The position numbers and the translations under genes were made by a program. This document shows, piece after piece, positions 9,994 through 18,480 of a DNA stretch of 64,000 nt; position 1 is the first letter of the stretch; every line of letters starts with the position of its first letter. The notes under the pieces are model-generated. The model worked only from the letters and a program-made list of their open reading frames with translations. It had not been told where the DNA came from and ran no database searches. The DNA is from Brevibacterium pigmentatum (lineage in GTDB: Bacteria; Actinomycetota; Actinomycetes; Actinomycetales; Brevibacteriaceae): NCBI RefSeq assembly GCF_011617465.1, contig NZ_CP050153.1:1054001-1118000 (forward strand), written 5' to 3'.

Positions 9994-10995
9994 ATGAGCA
10001 AAAAGTCGAAGTCCCAGCGGAAGGTGTTGACCACCAAGAATTCTGCGCGCTCGAATTCGAAGCGCCACAAGGAGTACTTCGACAAACACGACGTCTATGA
10101 GAAGGACGCCCATCACGTCTCCGAGAATCGGATCAGACTCGGACTCTCCAGCTCCTCCGTCTCACCCATGACCGTCGAGGAGACCTTCACGCAGGCGGCC
10201 AAACACGGCTACGACGGTGTCGAGATCATGGTCACCCACAACACCGAGACCCGCGACGTCGACCTCATCAACGGACTCGCCCGCGACACCGGACTCGACG
10301 TCATCTCCCTGCACGCTCCGACCCTGCTGTTCCTGCCGCGGGTCCTGCACAAAGACCATTGGGAGAAGCTGCGGATCACCGCGAATCTCGCCAAAGAAGT
10401 CAACGCCGACACCGTCGTTCTCCACCCGCCGTTCCGGTGGCAGGGCGAATACGCCCTCGGCTTCGTCGACGGCGTCCGACAGGTCGCTCAAGAGACCGGT
10501 GTGAAACTGGCCGTGGAGAACATGTACCCCTGGCGGGCCGGCCTGCGCGAGATCCAGGTCTACTACCCCGACTGGAACCCCCTCGACGAGGACTACGACG
10601 CCCTCACCTTCGACTTCTCCCACGCCTCCACCGCCGGAATGAACGCCCTGGAGACGGTGGGCGAGATCTTCGACCAGCTCCGTCACGTCCACCTCACCGA
10701 CGGTGCCGGCTCGCTCAAGGACGAACACCTCGTTCCCGGCGAAGGCACCATGCCCGTCGCCGAGACCCTGCAGTACCTGGCCAAACACAACTGGCAGGGC
10801 GACGTCGTCGTCGAGGTCAACACCCGATTCGTCCGCAAACAGTCGTCTCGCGAGAAGATGCTCGCCGACTCCATCGCCTTCGCTCGTGAGCACTTAGGCC
10901 TCGACGAGGATGTTCCCCGACGCAACGCTCACAGCCATACCCGCACCTCTGAGAGCAGGTCCGCGCGATCCGGCAGTGCCGACGACGAGAGCTGA
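9994..10995 (+). CDS. Sugar phosphate isomerase/epimerase family TIM barrel
   Basis: Protein of 333 aa with an AP-endonuclease family 2 (xylose isomerase-like) TIM barrel from about residue 50 to 300. Conserved metal-site segments are SLHAPT, VVLHPP, VENMYP, DFSHAST, HVHLTDG and VVVEVNTR. The first 45 residues are Lys/Ser-rich and basic, and the last 30 are polar and probably disordered. I chose the ATG at 9994 because the region upstream is the palindromic repeat. Enzymes of this fold isomerise sugars, inositol derivatives or related polyols, and nothing in the neighbourhood fixes the substrate. proC follows 114 bp downstream. Confidence 0.8.
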   Translation: MSKKSKSQRKVLTTKNSARSNSKRHKEYFDKHDVYEKDAHHVSENRIRLGLSSSSVSPMTVEETFTQAAKHGYDGVEIMVTHNTETRDVDLINGLARDTGLDVISLHAPTLLFLPRVLHKDHWEKLRITANLAKEVNADTVVLHPPFRWQGEYALGFVDGVRQVAQETGVKLAVENMYPWRAGLREIQVYYPDWNPLDEDYDALTFDFSHASTAGMNALETVGEIFDQLRHVHLTDGAGSLKDEHLVPGEGTMPVAETLQYLAKHNWQGDVVVEVNTRFVRKQSSREKMLADSIAFAREHLGLDEDVPRRNAHSHTRTSESRSARSGSADDES

Positions 10996-11109
10996 CCCCG
11001 CAGTCGACAGCGAAGTCGCGATTCCATCCGTCCGACCTCGCACCGGCACGCCCGAACGCACGGACACCCACCGACCACCACACCCAACAGATCGAAAGGC
11101 TGACGCGCT

Positions 11110-11946
11110 TTGACCACAATCGCCTCCATCGGAACCGGCAACATGGGCACGGCCCTGATCCAGGGAATCCTCGCTGCCGACGCGGGCATCACCGTCCGCG
11201 CGACGACGAATTCGACCGCCTCGGCGCAGCGACTCCGCGAGGCTCTGCCGACTGCCACGGTCACCTCGGTGGAGGACGATGCCGATGCGAACGGAAAAGC
11301 CGTGTCCGGAGCCGATTTCGTCTTCCTCGGCGTGAAGCCGTGGATGATGGCCGAGACCCTCCGGGAGCTCGCCGACGACCTCGACCCGGACTCCGTGCTC
11401 GTGTCCATGGCCGCCGGCGTCGCCGCCGCGGACCTCGCGAAGCTCGCCCCTGAGAACCCGATCGTGCGGATCATGCCGAACACGCCGAGTGCCATCGGCC
11501 ACGGCGTCATCGCACTGGCCCCCACCGCCGAGGTGACCGCCGCCAGCGTGGACACACTGAAGTCCCTGCTGTCGGGCGCCGGCCTCGTCGTCGATCTCGA
11601 CGAATCCCAGATCCCGGCTATGACCGGAATCTCCGGGTCCGGAGTGGCGTACTTCTTCCTCCTCGCCGAAGCCATGATCGCCGCCGGCGTCAAGCAGGGC
11701 CTGAGCGAGGACGTCGCACGCCAGATGGTGGTGGCCACCGCCGACGGCGCCGGCCGACTCCTGACCGAGAAGCCCGATCCGGCCGCTCAACGCCAGGCCG
11801 TGAGCAGCAAGGGCGGAACGACCCTGGCCGGGCTCCAGCAGTTCCTCGACTCCGGGATCTTCGATATCGCCGAGGCGGCCGCGCAGGCGGCGGGGGACCG
11901 TTCCCTGGAGATGGAACGGGAGAACTCCGAGGTCATCAACGGCTGA
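11110..11946 (+). CDS. proC: Pyrroline-5-carboxylate reductase ProC
   Basis: NADPH-dependent reductase of 278 aa that catalyses the last step of proline synthesis. The N-terminal Rossmann motif IGTGNMGTAL, VKPWMM, the segment MPNTPSAIGHG and the C-terminal GISGSGVAYFF and SSKGGTT motifs are diagnostic. The length is normal. A TTG start at 11110 is preferred because GAAAGG lies about 11 bp upstream and the Rossmann strand begins right after it. It converges with the regulator gene on the opposite strand, with only 31 bp between the two stops. Confidence 0.94.
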   Translation: MTTIASIGTGNMGTALIQGILAADAGITVRATTNSTASAQRLREALPTATVTSVEDDADANGKAVSGADFVFLGVKPWMMAETLRELADDLDPDSVLVSMAAGVAAADLAKLAPENPIVRIMPNTPSAIGHGVIALAPTAEVTAASVDTLKSLLSGAGLVVDLDESQIPAMTGISGSGVAYFFLLAEAMIAAGVKQGLSEDVARQMVVATADGAGRLLTEKPDPAAQRQAVSSKGGTTLAGLQQFLDSGIFDIAEAAAQAAGDRSLEMERENSEVING

Positions 11947-11977
11947 GCCGTGCCGCCCCGCTCAAGGGAGTACCCGC

Positions 11978-12859
11978 TCAGGGGAGGACGTGGGACGAAC
12001 GGGCGATCGACACGGCCTCGTGTCGGGTCCGTGCCGAGAGCTTGACCATCGCCGTGTTGAGATAGGACTTCACCGTCGACTCGCGCAGCGACAGCGCCTC
12101 GGCGATGCGGGCATTCGGCCAGCCCAAGGCGACGTGCGAGAGGATGTCGGTCTCCCTCGGTGACAGCCGCACCGCGGGAACCGGTGTCTGGAAGTTCTCC
12201 GGATTGTGTCCGGAGAGGATATCGGCCAGGCGCGCCTCGACGCCGGTGAGCTTCTCCCTGGTCTCCTCATCGATGACACCGGAGCGGATGGCCCGCAGCT
12301 CCGCGTAGGTGTGCCGCAGAGCTTCGCGACCGGAGGGATCCAGATCCGGGTAGATCGGTTCCCCTCTGACCGGGCCGCGCGGTACCTGCCGGTAGCCCAG
12401 TCGACCGAGATCGACCGAGAGCTGACGCACCCGACGGACGAGATCTCCCGTCTGCGGGGCTGCGGCGTTGTAGTCCGTGCGGTGGCCGCAGTAGACCATG
12501 CCGGTGACCTCCCCGCCGTGCAGGGTGGGGACGGCGACGAGGACGCGGATGCCCTCGCCGAGCACCTCCTCGTCGTAGTGATGAGTGATGAGAGGATCGA
12601 CCTCGTAGTCGCGGGTGAGCTGCGGAGTGCCCTCGGTCATGGCCCGACCGCCGAGTCCCCTCCCGGTGCTGACGATGAGGGACGAGAGCAGGTCCTTGTC
12701 GGCGCCGGCGACGGCTTCGACCGCAACCGACCCCTCTTCGACCATGCCTCCGAAGACGACGTCGCCTGTGCCGCTCTCATGCAGGGAGTCGACGGCTTCG
12801 ATGAACAGGCGGCGGGTCTCGACCTTGAGAGCCCGCGCTTCTTTGGCGTGCGCATTCAT
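11978..12859 (-). CDS. LuxR-type regulator with GAF-like domain, RamA-like
   Basis: Protein of 293 aa. Residues about 10-150 form a GAF-like sensory domain, with GRGLGGRAM and VAVPTLHGG segments. The last 65 residues are a LuxR helix-turn-helix (LSPRETDILSHVALG, then ESTVKSYLNTAMVKL). This architecture and the C-terminal motif match RamA, the activator of acetate metabolism in Corynebacterium glutamicum. The gene is divergent from DUF485-actP, the acetate symporter pair, 107 bp away. RamA is reported to bind short G- or C-runs, and the shared intergenic region contains CCCC and GGG runs. The assignment is good at family level but the target genes are inferred. Confidence 0.8.
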   Translation of the reverse strand: MNAHAKEARALKVETRRLFIEAVDSLHESGTGDVVFGGMVEEGSVAVEAVAGADKDLLSSLIVSTGRGLGGRAMTEGTPQLTRDYEVDPLITHHYDEEVLGEGIRVLVAVPTLHGGEVTGMVYCGHRTDYNAAAPQTGDLVRRVRQLSVDLGRLGYRQVPRGPVRGEPIYPDLDPSGREALRHTYAELRAIRSGVIDEETREKLTGVEARLADILSGHNPENFQTPVPAVRLSPRETDILSHVALGWPNARIAEALSLRESTVKSYLNTAMVKLSARTRHEAVSIARSSHVLP

Positions 12860-12966
12860 GTGAATAAGCTACCAACTTTCGGTGGTATTCCCCAGCGCAT
12901 GCTCAACGTTACCTTTGGGTCATGTGATTCAGGACACTGATGTTCTGTCGACTCAAAGGAGAAAGA

Positions 12967-13308
12967 ATGACTGACCCTGTCAACACCGGTGTCGACTTCC
13001 TCAAGGAGGAGGAAGACCCGGAGTTCAAGGCCCTCAAACGCAAGCGATTCTCAGTGGTGATCCCGCTGTCGATCGCGTTCCTCGTCTGGTACTTCCTCTA
13101 CGTCATCCTCAGCACGTACGCGCACGACTTCATGTCGACGAAAGTCGTGGGGGAGATCAACGTCGGACTCGTCTTCGGGCTGCTGCAGTTCGTGACGACC
13201 TTCGCGATCACGATGTTCTACGTCTCGTTCGCCAACAAGAAGCTCGACCCTCCCGCGGAAGCGATCCGTGAACGACTGCAGGCCGAAACGGAAGGAACCC
13301 GCTCATGA
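12967..13308 (+). CDS. DUF485 small membrane protein
   Basis: Protein of 113 aa with two predicted membrane segments (about residues 30-55 and 70-92). It belongs to DUF485 (YjcH-like), small proteins nearly always encoded just before the acetate symporter ActP and thought to assist it. The ATG at 12967 follows AAAGGAG at a good distance. Its 3' end overlaps actP by 4 bp, so the two are co-translated. Expression is probably controlled by the divergent RamA-like regulator. Confidence 0.88.
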   Translation: MTDPVNTGVDFLKEEEDPEFKALKRKRFSVVIPLSIAFLVWYFLYVILSTYAHDFMSTKVVGEINVGLVFGLLQFVTTFAITMFYVSFANKKLDPPAEAIRERLQAETEGTRS

Positions 13309-14957
13309 GCACACTGGCAATCGGAGACTTCGTCGCTTCTGGAGTCGACCTCCTCAGTACCGCGACCACCGAGGTCGAGAACAACCCGGTCCTCAACATC
13401 ACGATCTTCGCCGCATTCGTCGCGGTCACGATGTTCATCGTTCTGCGGGCCAGCCGCAACAACAGATCCGCCTCGGACTACTACGCCGGCGGCCGGTCCT
13501 TCACCGGACCGCAGAACGGCTTCGCCATCGCAGGCGACTACCTGTCTGCCGCATCCTTCCTCGGCATCTGCGGCGCGATCGCCGTCAACGGGTATGACGG
13601 ATTCCTCTACTCCATCGGGTTCCTCGTCGCCTGGCTCGTCGCCCTGCTCATCGTCGCCGAACTCATGCGCAACACCGGCAAGTTCACCATGGCCGATGTG
13701 CTGTCCTTCCGACTCAAGCAGCGCCCCGTGCGCATGGCGGCAGCCCTGTCGACGCTGGCGGTCTGCTTCTTCTACCTGCTCGCGCAGATGGCCGGAGCCG
13801 GCGGACTCGTGTCGCTGCTCATGGGCATCGACGGCAAGGTCGGCCAGTCACTGGTCATCGCCGTCGTCGGCGCGCTGATGATCATCTACGTCCTCGTCGG
13901 CGGAATGAAGGGCACCACCTGGGTGCAGATCGTCAAGGCGATCCTGCTCATCGCCGGTGCCTTCGCCATGACCATCTGGGTGCTCGCGCTCAACGGCTTC
14001 AACCTCTCGACTCTGCTGTCGTCCGCCGTGGACAACGCCGCCGAAGGAGTCGGGGAAGCCGTCCTCAACCCGGGTCTGCAGTACGGTGAGAATCCGCTCG
14101 ACTTCATCTCCCTGGCCCTGGCGCTCGTGCTGGGCACGGCGGGTCTGCCTCACGTCCTCATGCGCTTCTACACCGTCCCCACGGCGAAGGAAGCCCGCCG
14201 TTCGGTCGTGTGGGCGATCTGGCTCATCGGTGCGTTCTACCTCTTCACTCTCGTGCTCGGCTACGGTGCGGCCGCACTCGTCGGCGCCGATACGATCAAG
14301 AACGCTCCGGGCGGCGTGAACTCGGCGGCCCCGCTGCTGGCGCTCCAGCTCGGCGGGCCGCTGCTCATGGGCTTCATCTCCGCGGTCGCATTCGCCACGA
14401 TCCTCGCCGTGGTGGCGGGCCTGGCGATCACGGCGGCGGCTTCGTTCGCCCACGACATCTACGCCAACGTCATCAAGAAGGGCAAGGTCGAGGACTCCGA
14501 GGCGGAGGTCAAGATCGCCCGCCGCACAGTGATCGTCATCGGTGCGGTCGCGATCATCGGCGGCATCGGAGTGCAGGGGCAGAACATCGCCTTCCTCGTG
14601 GCACTGGCCTTCGCCGTCGCCGCCAGCGCGAACCTGCCCACGATCGTGTACTCGCTGTTCTGGAAGCGCTTCACCACTCGCGGTGCCGTGTGGTCGATCT
14701 ACGGCGGCCTGATCTCGGCGATGGTGCTCATCGCGTTCTCGCCGGTCGTCTCCGGTTCCGAGACCGCCATGATCCCCGGTGCTGACTTCGCGATCTTCCC
14801 GCTGTCGAACCCGGGCATCATCTCCATTCCGCTCGGCTTCGTCCTCGGCTGGATCGCCTCGATCACCGACAAGACAGTGGAGAGTCCCGAGCTCGCCGCC
14901 GAGATGGACGTCCGCGCTCACACCGGATTCGGCGCCGAGGAGGCTGTCGACCACTGA
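13305..14957 (+). CDS. actP: Cation/acetate symporter ActP (SSS family)
   Basis: Sodium:solute symporter of 550 aa with about 13 membrane helices that imports acetate and related short monocarboxylates. The segment SASDYYAGGRSFTGPQNG is the ActP-type signature, followed by AGDYLSAASFLG and the GMKGTTWVQ loop. Coupling to DUF485 upstream supports acetate as substrate, although propionate or pyruvate could also be carried by this family. The gene is followed after 19 bp by the first copy of a dispersed direct repeat. Confidence 0.92.
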   Translation: MSTLAIGDFVASGVDLLSTATTEVENNPVLNITIFAAFVAVTMFIVLRASRNNRSASDYYAGGRSFTGPQNGFAIAGDYLSAASFLGICGAIAVNGYDGFLYSIGFLVAWLVALLIVAELMRNTGKFTMADVLSFRLKQRPVRMAAALSTLAVCFFYLLAQMAGAGGLVSLLMGIDGKVGQSLVIAVVGALMIIYVLVGGMKGTTWVQIVKAILLIAGAFAMTIWVLALNGFNLSTLLSSAVDNAAEGVGEAVLNPGLQYGENPLDFISLALALVLGTAGLPHVLMRFYTVPTAKEARRSVVWAIWLIGAFYLFTLVLGYGAAALVGADTIKNAPGGVNSAAPLLALQLGGPLLMGFISAVAFATILAVVAGLAITAAASFAHDIYANVIKKGKVEDSEAEVKIARRTVIVIGAVAIIGGIGVQGQNIAFLVALAFAVAASANLPTIVYSLFWKRFTTRGAVWSIYGGLISAMVLIAFSPVVSGSETAMIPGADFAIFPLSNPGIISIPLGFVLGWIASITDKTVESPELAAEMDVRAHTGFGAEEAVDH

Positions 14958-15301
14958 TCCATCTGCCGACCGCGTGTTCACAGTGCAGACGAGCCGATTC
15001 GGTTCAGCGCGAATGCACCGTGGACACGCGGTTGTGGATTCAACAGGGTTTTGGCCGCGTCCACGTCCCTGCTGACCTTGCAGCTGTGTAGCCAAGTCGG
15101 CCATGGGCCATTGCCATGCGAGCCGCGGGGCCAGGTCCTAACTGAACTTCAGGCGGGTGCGGCGCCGTCGATGACTCGAACGTCGTGCACTGTTGAAAGT
15201 CCACAGACTCGAACTCCGAAAGGGTGTGGATGCACAGTCCGAGTCCACAGGCTGGAGAGGAGCCCTTGCCGTAGGCTCACGGGCATTGACAGCCTTGCCG
15301 C
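14958..15301. other. Intergenic region after actP with repeat copy 1
   Basis: This 344-bp stretch has no convincing gene. It holds repeat copy 1 (14977-15044). Further right, short stretches recall parts of the repeat: TGTGGATGCACAG near 15225 and GTCCACAG near 15200 and 15250. Short frames here lack support. The base composition is less GC-rich than the flanking core genes, which suits an acquired or decaying segment. Confidence 0.4.
14977..15044 (+). repeat. Dispersed 68-bp direct repeat, copy 1
   Basis: Aligns without gaps over 68 bp with 16442-16509 (47 of 68 identical by hand count). The right end, CGCGGTTGTGGATTCAAC, is nearly identical. It begins 19 bp after the actP stop. GAGCCGA-TTCGGTTC inside it can form a small hairpin. 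Confidence 0.65.
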
Positions 15302-16381
15302 ATGTACAACGTGGTCCGCACCAGTGAACTCAGAGCGCGCGGAGTGCAGAGCAGGTGCATCCGCGAAGCCATCGGCTGCTGCTTGCTTGCGCTTACGCAA
15401 GGGATGTATTCGGTCGTCGCTCACTGTTCGAACCCTCGGCACTCGGCGATTGCGGAATTCGTCACGGACGAAGCGTGGATCACGAGAGTTGCCGAGCAGA
15501 CGGACCAGGAAACCGGCCAGCTTCGTTTCGAACTCCTCGACATGTTCGAAAAGCTGCGGGTGGCTTCGTATCCGCACTACCGGGTCGACGATGTGATCTG
15601 GGGAGTCTCCGCCGGGTTCGTTCATGACTTTCAGTTGTATCGTCCGCCCCGCGGAAAGGTATTCATCGCTCATCCGACGAGGCGGCACTCCAGCGCCGAT
15701 GTGGCGAGGACCTCGAAGATCGTCCCGGAAGAAGACGTCGTCAGGCTTGGCAAGATGTCGCTGACAACGCCGATTCGCACGGCGTTTGATCTCATCGGAC
15801 AGCTGGGCGAACCGGAAGGCTTCGCCGCGTTGGAGACTTGTCTGCGCAGGTCAATATTCGGTTCCGACGCTGGGGCGGACGAAGCGGCTCGATTCGGATA
15901 TGCGCCGGACACACTGGCCTTGGCCGAGCGGAGTATTGCCGAAGACTTCCTGCCCGTGCTCCGCCGGCTGTCGAAAGGTCAGTCGAGGGCGCAGCGATTG
16001 CTGTCAGCGATCGGGCCGCTGTCGGAGAGCTATGCAGAGAGTCGCTTCGTGTACAACCTCATGCAAGTGAGACTGACCGGATTCAGCCAACAGGCAAGGA
16101 TCTGGGATGGACGCGCAGTCCTCGCCCGTGTGGACTTTCTGCACAAAGAGTCGCGGACGATCGTTCTTGTCGACGGCTTCTCAAAATATGCCGACAACGG
16201 AGTCCGACTGATGCGAAAAGAAGTTCGCCAATACAACCGGCTGTTGGAGCTGGGGTTTCGAATCGTCCGGCTGAACTTCAACGAGGTGATCAATCTTGAA
16301 GAATGTGCAACCAAACTGTTCGGGCAAGCGCCAAACCTGAGGGCATTCGTTGCCCCAAGGAAGCGATCCGGTGCCCGGTAG
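15302..16381 (+). CDS. AbiEi/DUF559-like protein (putative nuclease-fold)
   Basis: Protein of 359 aa. The N-terminal 60 residues resemble the winged-helix domain of AbiEi-type antitoxin proteins (VVRTSELRARGV, LTQGMYSVV). The C-terminal 90 residues resemble the DUF559/Vsr-like endonuclease fold, with VDFL, then VDGFSKY, and a final LGFRIVRLNFNEV strand. The usual Glu of the E-x-D-G-x-x-K motif appears replaced by Leu, so catalytic activity is doubtful. Such solitary fusions are common and variable in actinobacteria. No toxin partner lies beside it. It lies between two copies of a direct repeat, and its codon use looks less GC-biased than its neighbours, so it was probably acquired. Function unknown. 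Confidence 0.65.
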   Translation: MYNVVRTSELRARGVQSRCIREAIGCCLLALTQGMYSVVAHCSNPRHSAIAEFVTDEAWITRVAEQTDQETGQLRFELLDMFEKLRVASYPHYRVDDVIWGVSAGFVHDFQLYRPPRGKVFIAHPTRRHSSADVARTSKIVPEEDVVRLGKMSLTTPIRTAFDLIGQLGEPEGFAALETCLRRSIFGSDAGADEAARFGYAPDTLALAERSIAEDFLPVLRRLSKGQSRAQRLLSAIGPLSESYAESRFVYNLMQVRLTGFSQQARIWDGRAVLARVDFLHKESRTIVLVDGFSKYADNGVRLMRKEVRQYNRLLELGFRIVRLNFNEVINLEECATKLFGQAPNLRAFVAPRKRSGAR

Positions 16382-16441
16382 TGGCGGATATGACGGCCGT
16401 GCCGAAGTGGCGTTGTCCGACGCGACCTCTGCCCAGGCTGT

Positions 16442-16509
16442 TTCACAATGCAGATGCACTGGTCTAGTTCGCTGCATACACACTTCGAACACGCGGATGT
16501 GGATTCAAC
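16442..16509 (+). repeat. Dispersed 68-bp direct repeat, copy 2
   Basis: Second copy, 60 bp after the stop of the AbiEi/DUF559-like gene and in the same orientation as copies 1 and 3. It shares 48 of 59 positions with copy 3 and 47 of 68 with copy 1 by hand alignment. ATGCAG at 16448 and CTGCAT at 16472 form a small inverted repeat. Confidence 0.7.
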
Positions 16510-16627
16510 GCTGCCGCCCATTTGCCTTTGGCTGAGGCGGGAAGCTGTAGACTGGTTCGAGTTGCCGTCGACGGCAGGTCTGCACCGGGTCTTACCTGGA
16601 TGGATGCCTGCCGACCAGCGGTGACAT

Positions 16628-16698
16628 GCGGGCGTAGCTTAATGGTAAAGCTTCGGCTTCCCAAGCCGATGACGCGGGTTCGATTCCCGTCGCCCGCT
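16628..16698 (+). tRNA. tRNA-Gly (anticodon CCC)
   Basis: A 71-nt cloverleaf. The acceptor stem GCGGGCG pairs with CGCCCGC, the anticodon stem is TCGGC/GCCGA with loop TTCCCAA, and the T arm is CGGGT-TCGATTC-CCGT. The anticodon CCC reads GGG glycine codons. CCA is not encoded. The gene lies inside the repeat-rich accessory patch, and no displaced 3' copy (att site) was seen. Confidence 0.95.
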
Positions 16699-16919
16699 CT
16701 CACAACGTTGTGGTGAGGCTGCTTTGTGCAGTGATGAGGACACGGCTATCTCACATCAAGACGGCAGTCCCGCCAACCACTTGTCCCAGTCACCTTGAGC
16801 TACCTCTCCAGGTGCAGGTGCGCTAGCTCCCCTGCCCGGGCCGTGTCAGTGGCCCTCCGTATTCTCCCATCGATAGGGGTTGCCATAGTGGCATCCGGTC
16901 GGGCGAGGGGAGTGGAAAA

Positions 16920-17672
16920 GTGGACAAGAATGACGAATTCTTCCGTGTGGTCAAGCTGAGCAGTGAGCTCCGCGGGATCGACTCCGAGCTGATAGAGGTA
17001 TCAAGGCGTCGTGCGGAGCGCGAGGCGATCGCGAATCTCGATCCGCACCTTCCACTCCGGCAGGAAGATGTAGCGTTCGCAGTCGGTCAGTGGGAAATCT
17101 ATGCGGAACGGGGAGCTGAACTCCTCGAGTCCAGGGGAGATGCCGTGCAACGACTCCTCCCGGCATTCCTCAACCTCGTCGCACTCGAATTCGGCCGCTT
17201 GGATAAGAAATTCGGCACGAGGGAGTGGGGCGACACCGCAGAAAAATGCTTGGATGCAATTGAAACGGTGGCCCAGGCCTATGCACACCGACTCCAGCGG
17301 GCGATCAATCAGTGGAACCATGTCGCGGAAGCGCTGCTCGACATGTCGCACGGGCTGCCGGGACATGACTCGGAACGAGTGGCAGAATCGAACTCCTCCA
17401 TCCCCTCCGGCCCATCAACTGAGTCAGCAGGACCGGCGATCAGACGGATCGGACCGACCGCCTCGGGCGGATATAAGGGGATCGAGGTGAACGGACGGGC
17501 GATCGAGATGATCAGTCACCACGAGACCATTGACGAATTTCTCAATACGGTCGAGTCTGGGATGAGGGAGATGCTGGCCGAAGCCAGAAAAAGCCTGCTC
17601 TCAGGCCCTGACTGCTCCACCGAGGTAGTTCTCGACCCGTCACCGTCGCATCTCATCTGGCGCGAGTCGTGA
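16920..17672 (+). CDS. Hypothetical protein
   Basis: Protein of 250 aa that I do not recognise. It starts with GTG after a GAGGGG ribosome binding site. Residues 1-140 are charged and mainly helical, with clusters such as EVSRRRAEREA and a conserved-looking WGDTAEKCLDAIETV segment. Residues 145-185 are Ser/Pro/Gly-rich and probably a linker. The last 65 residues hold another helical stretch (MREMLAEARKSLL). No signal peptide or membrane segment is visible. It is followed after 23 bp by repeat copy 3. It looks accessory and may be strain-specific. Confidence 0.6.
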   Translation: MDKNDEFFRVVKLSSELRGIDSELIEVSRRRAEREAIANLDPHLPLRQEDVAFAVGQWEIYAERGAELLESRGDAVQRLLPAFLNLVALEFGRLDKKFGTREWGDTAEKCLDAIETVAQAYAHRLQRAINQWNHVAEALLDMSHGLPGHDSERVAESNSSIPSGPSTESAGPAIRRIGPTASGGYKGIEVNGRAIEMISHHETIDEFLNTVESGMREMLAEARKSLLSGPDCSTEVVLDPSPSHLIWRES

Positions 17673-17695
17673 CGCGAAAGCGGTGCGCCAACTGC

Positions 17696-17754
17696 TTCAA
17701 AATGCAGATGCGCTGATGAAGTTCCCTGCGTACACACTTTGAACCCGCGATTGT
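17696..17754 (+). repeat. Dispersed direct repeat, copy 3 (shortened)
   Basis: Matches copy 2 at 48 of 59 positions, including AATGCAGATGC, TACACACTT and CGCG, but the right-end GGATTCAAC is lost. It starts 23 bp after the hypothetical gene. All three copies thus follow the stop codon of an upstream same-strand gene. Confidence 0.7.
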
Positions 17755-17817
17755 CGTCGAGCAGGTGCTGGACCCGCGGTTTACGCCAGGCAACTGACGC
17801 TCCCGCCGCCTTCCTTC

Positions 17818-18480
17818 CTATGGGCGGCCGGCGAAGCGGCCGAGCAGCTCGACGTGACCGGCGACGATGAGCAGGTCCTGTTTGCCCACTCGAGTCGTCG
17901 GATCGGCATAGGTGAAGTCGCGGCCGGGGCTCTTGATGCCCACGATCGTGACTCCGTACTTGTCGCGGACGCCGGACTCGCTGAGTGTGAAGCCCTGGAT
18001 CTCTCGCGGGGGTCGCATCTTCACCACCGCGAAATGGCCTTCGTCGAACTCGATGTACTCCATCATCCGGGAGCTGACCAGGTGGGCGACGCGACGGCCC
18101 GCATCCGACTCCGGATAGAGGACATGGTGGGCGCCGATGCGATGGAGAATCTTGCCGTGCGACGGAGAGATCGCCTTCGCCCACACCTGCGTCACACCCA
18201 GGTCGACGAGGTTGGCGGTCGTGAGAACGCTGTCTTCGATCGAGGTGCCGATCCCGACGACGGCGGTCGAGAAGTCACCGGCGCCCACCTGGCGCAGTGC
18301 GTCGATGTTCGTCGAGTCGGCTTCGACGACGTGGGTGAGTTTGCCGCTCCAGTCCTTGACGAGCTCGGGATTGTGCTCGATGGCCATGACCTCGCGACCG
18401 AGTTTGGCCAGAGTCGCCGCGGTCGAGGACCCGAAACGTCCCAGTCCGATGACCAGGATTGAAGTGTGTTCGTTAGCCAA
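17818..18480 (-). CDS. ktrA: Potassium uptake regulatory subunit KtrA (TrkA family)
   Basis: Cytosolic protein of 220 aa that binds nucleotides and gates the KtrB potassium channel. The RCK_N Rossmann motif VIGLGRFGSSTA is at the N-terminus with the acidic residue in AIEHNPE. An RCK_C domain fills about the last 80 residues. The length equals that of KtrA. The start overlaps the upstream ktrB gene by 8 bp, so the pair is co-translated. The pair serves potassium homeostasis and osmotic adaptation. Confidence 0.92.
   Translation of the reverse strand: MANEHTSILVIGLGRFGSSTAATLAKLGREVMAIEHNPELVKDWSGKLTHVVEADSTNIDALRQVGAGDFSTAVVGIGTSIEDSVLTTANLVDLGVTQVWAKAISPSHGKILHRIGAHHVLYPESDAGRRVAHLVSSRMMEYIEFDEGHFAVVKMRPPREIQGFTLSESGVRDKYGVTIVGIKSPGRDFTYADPTTRVGKQDLLIVAGHVELLGRFAGRP

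Noticed and set aside
15302..16381. Toxin-antitoxin system of the AbiE type
   Set aside because: Only the AbiEi-like N-terminal domain is seen. No AbiEii-type nucleotidyltransferase gene lies beside it.
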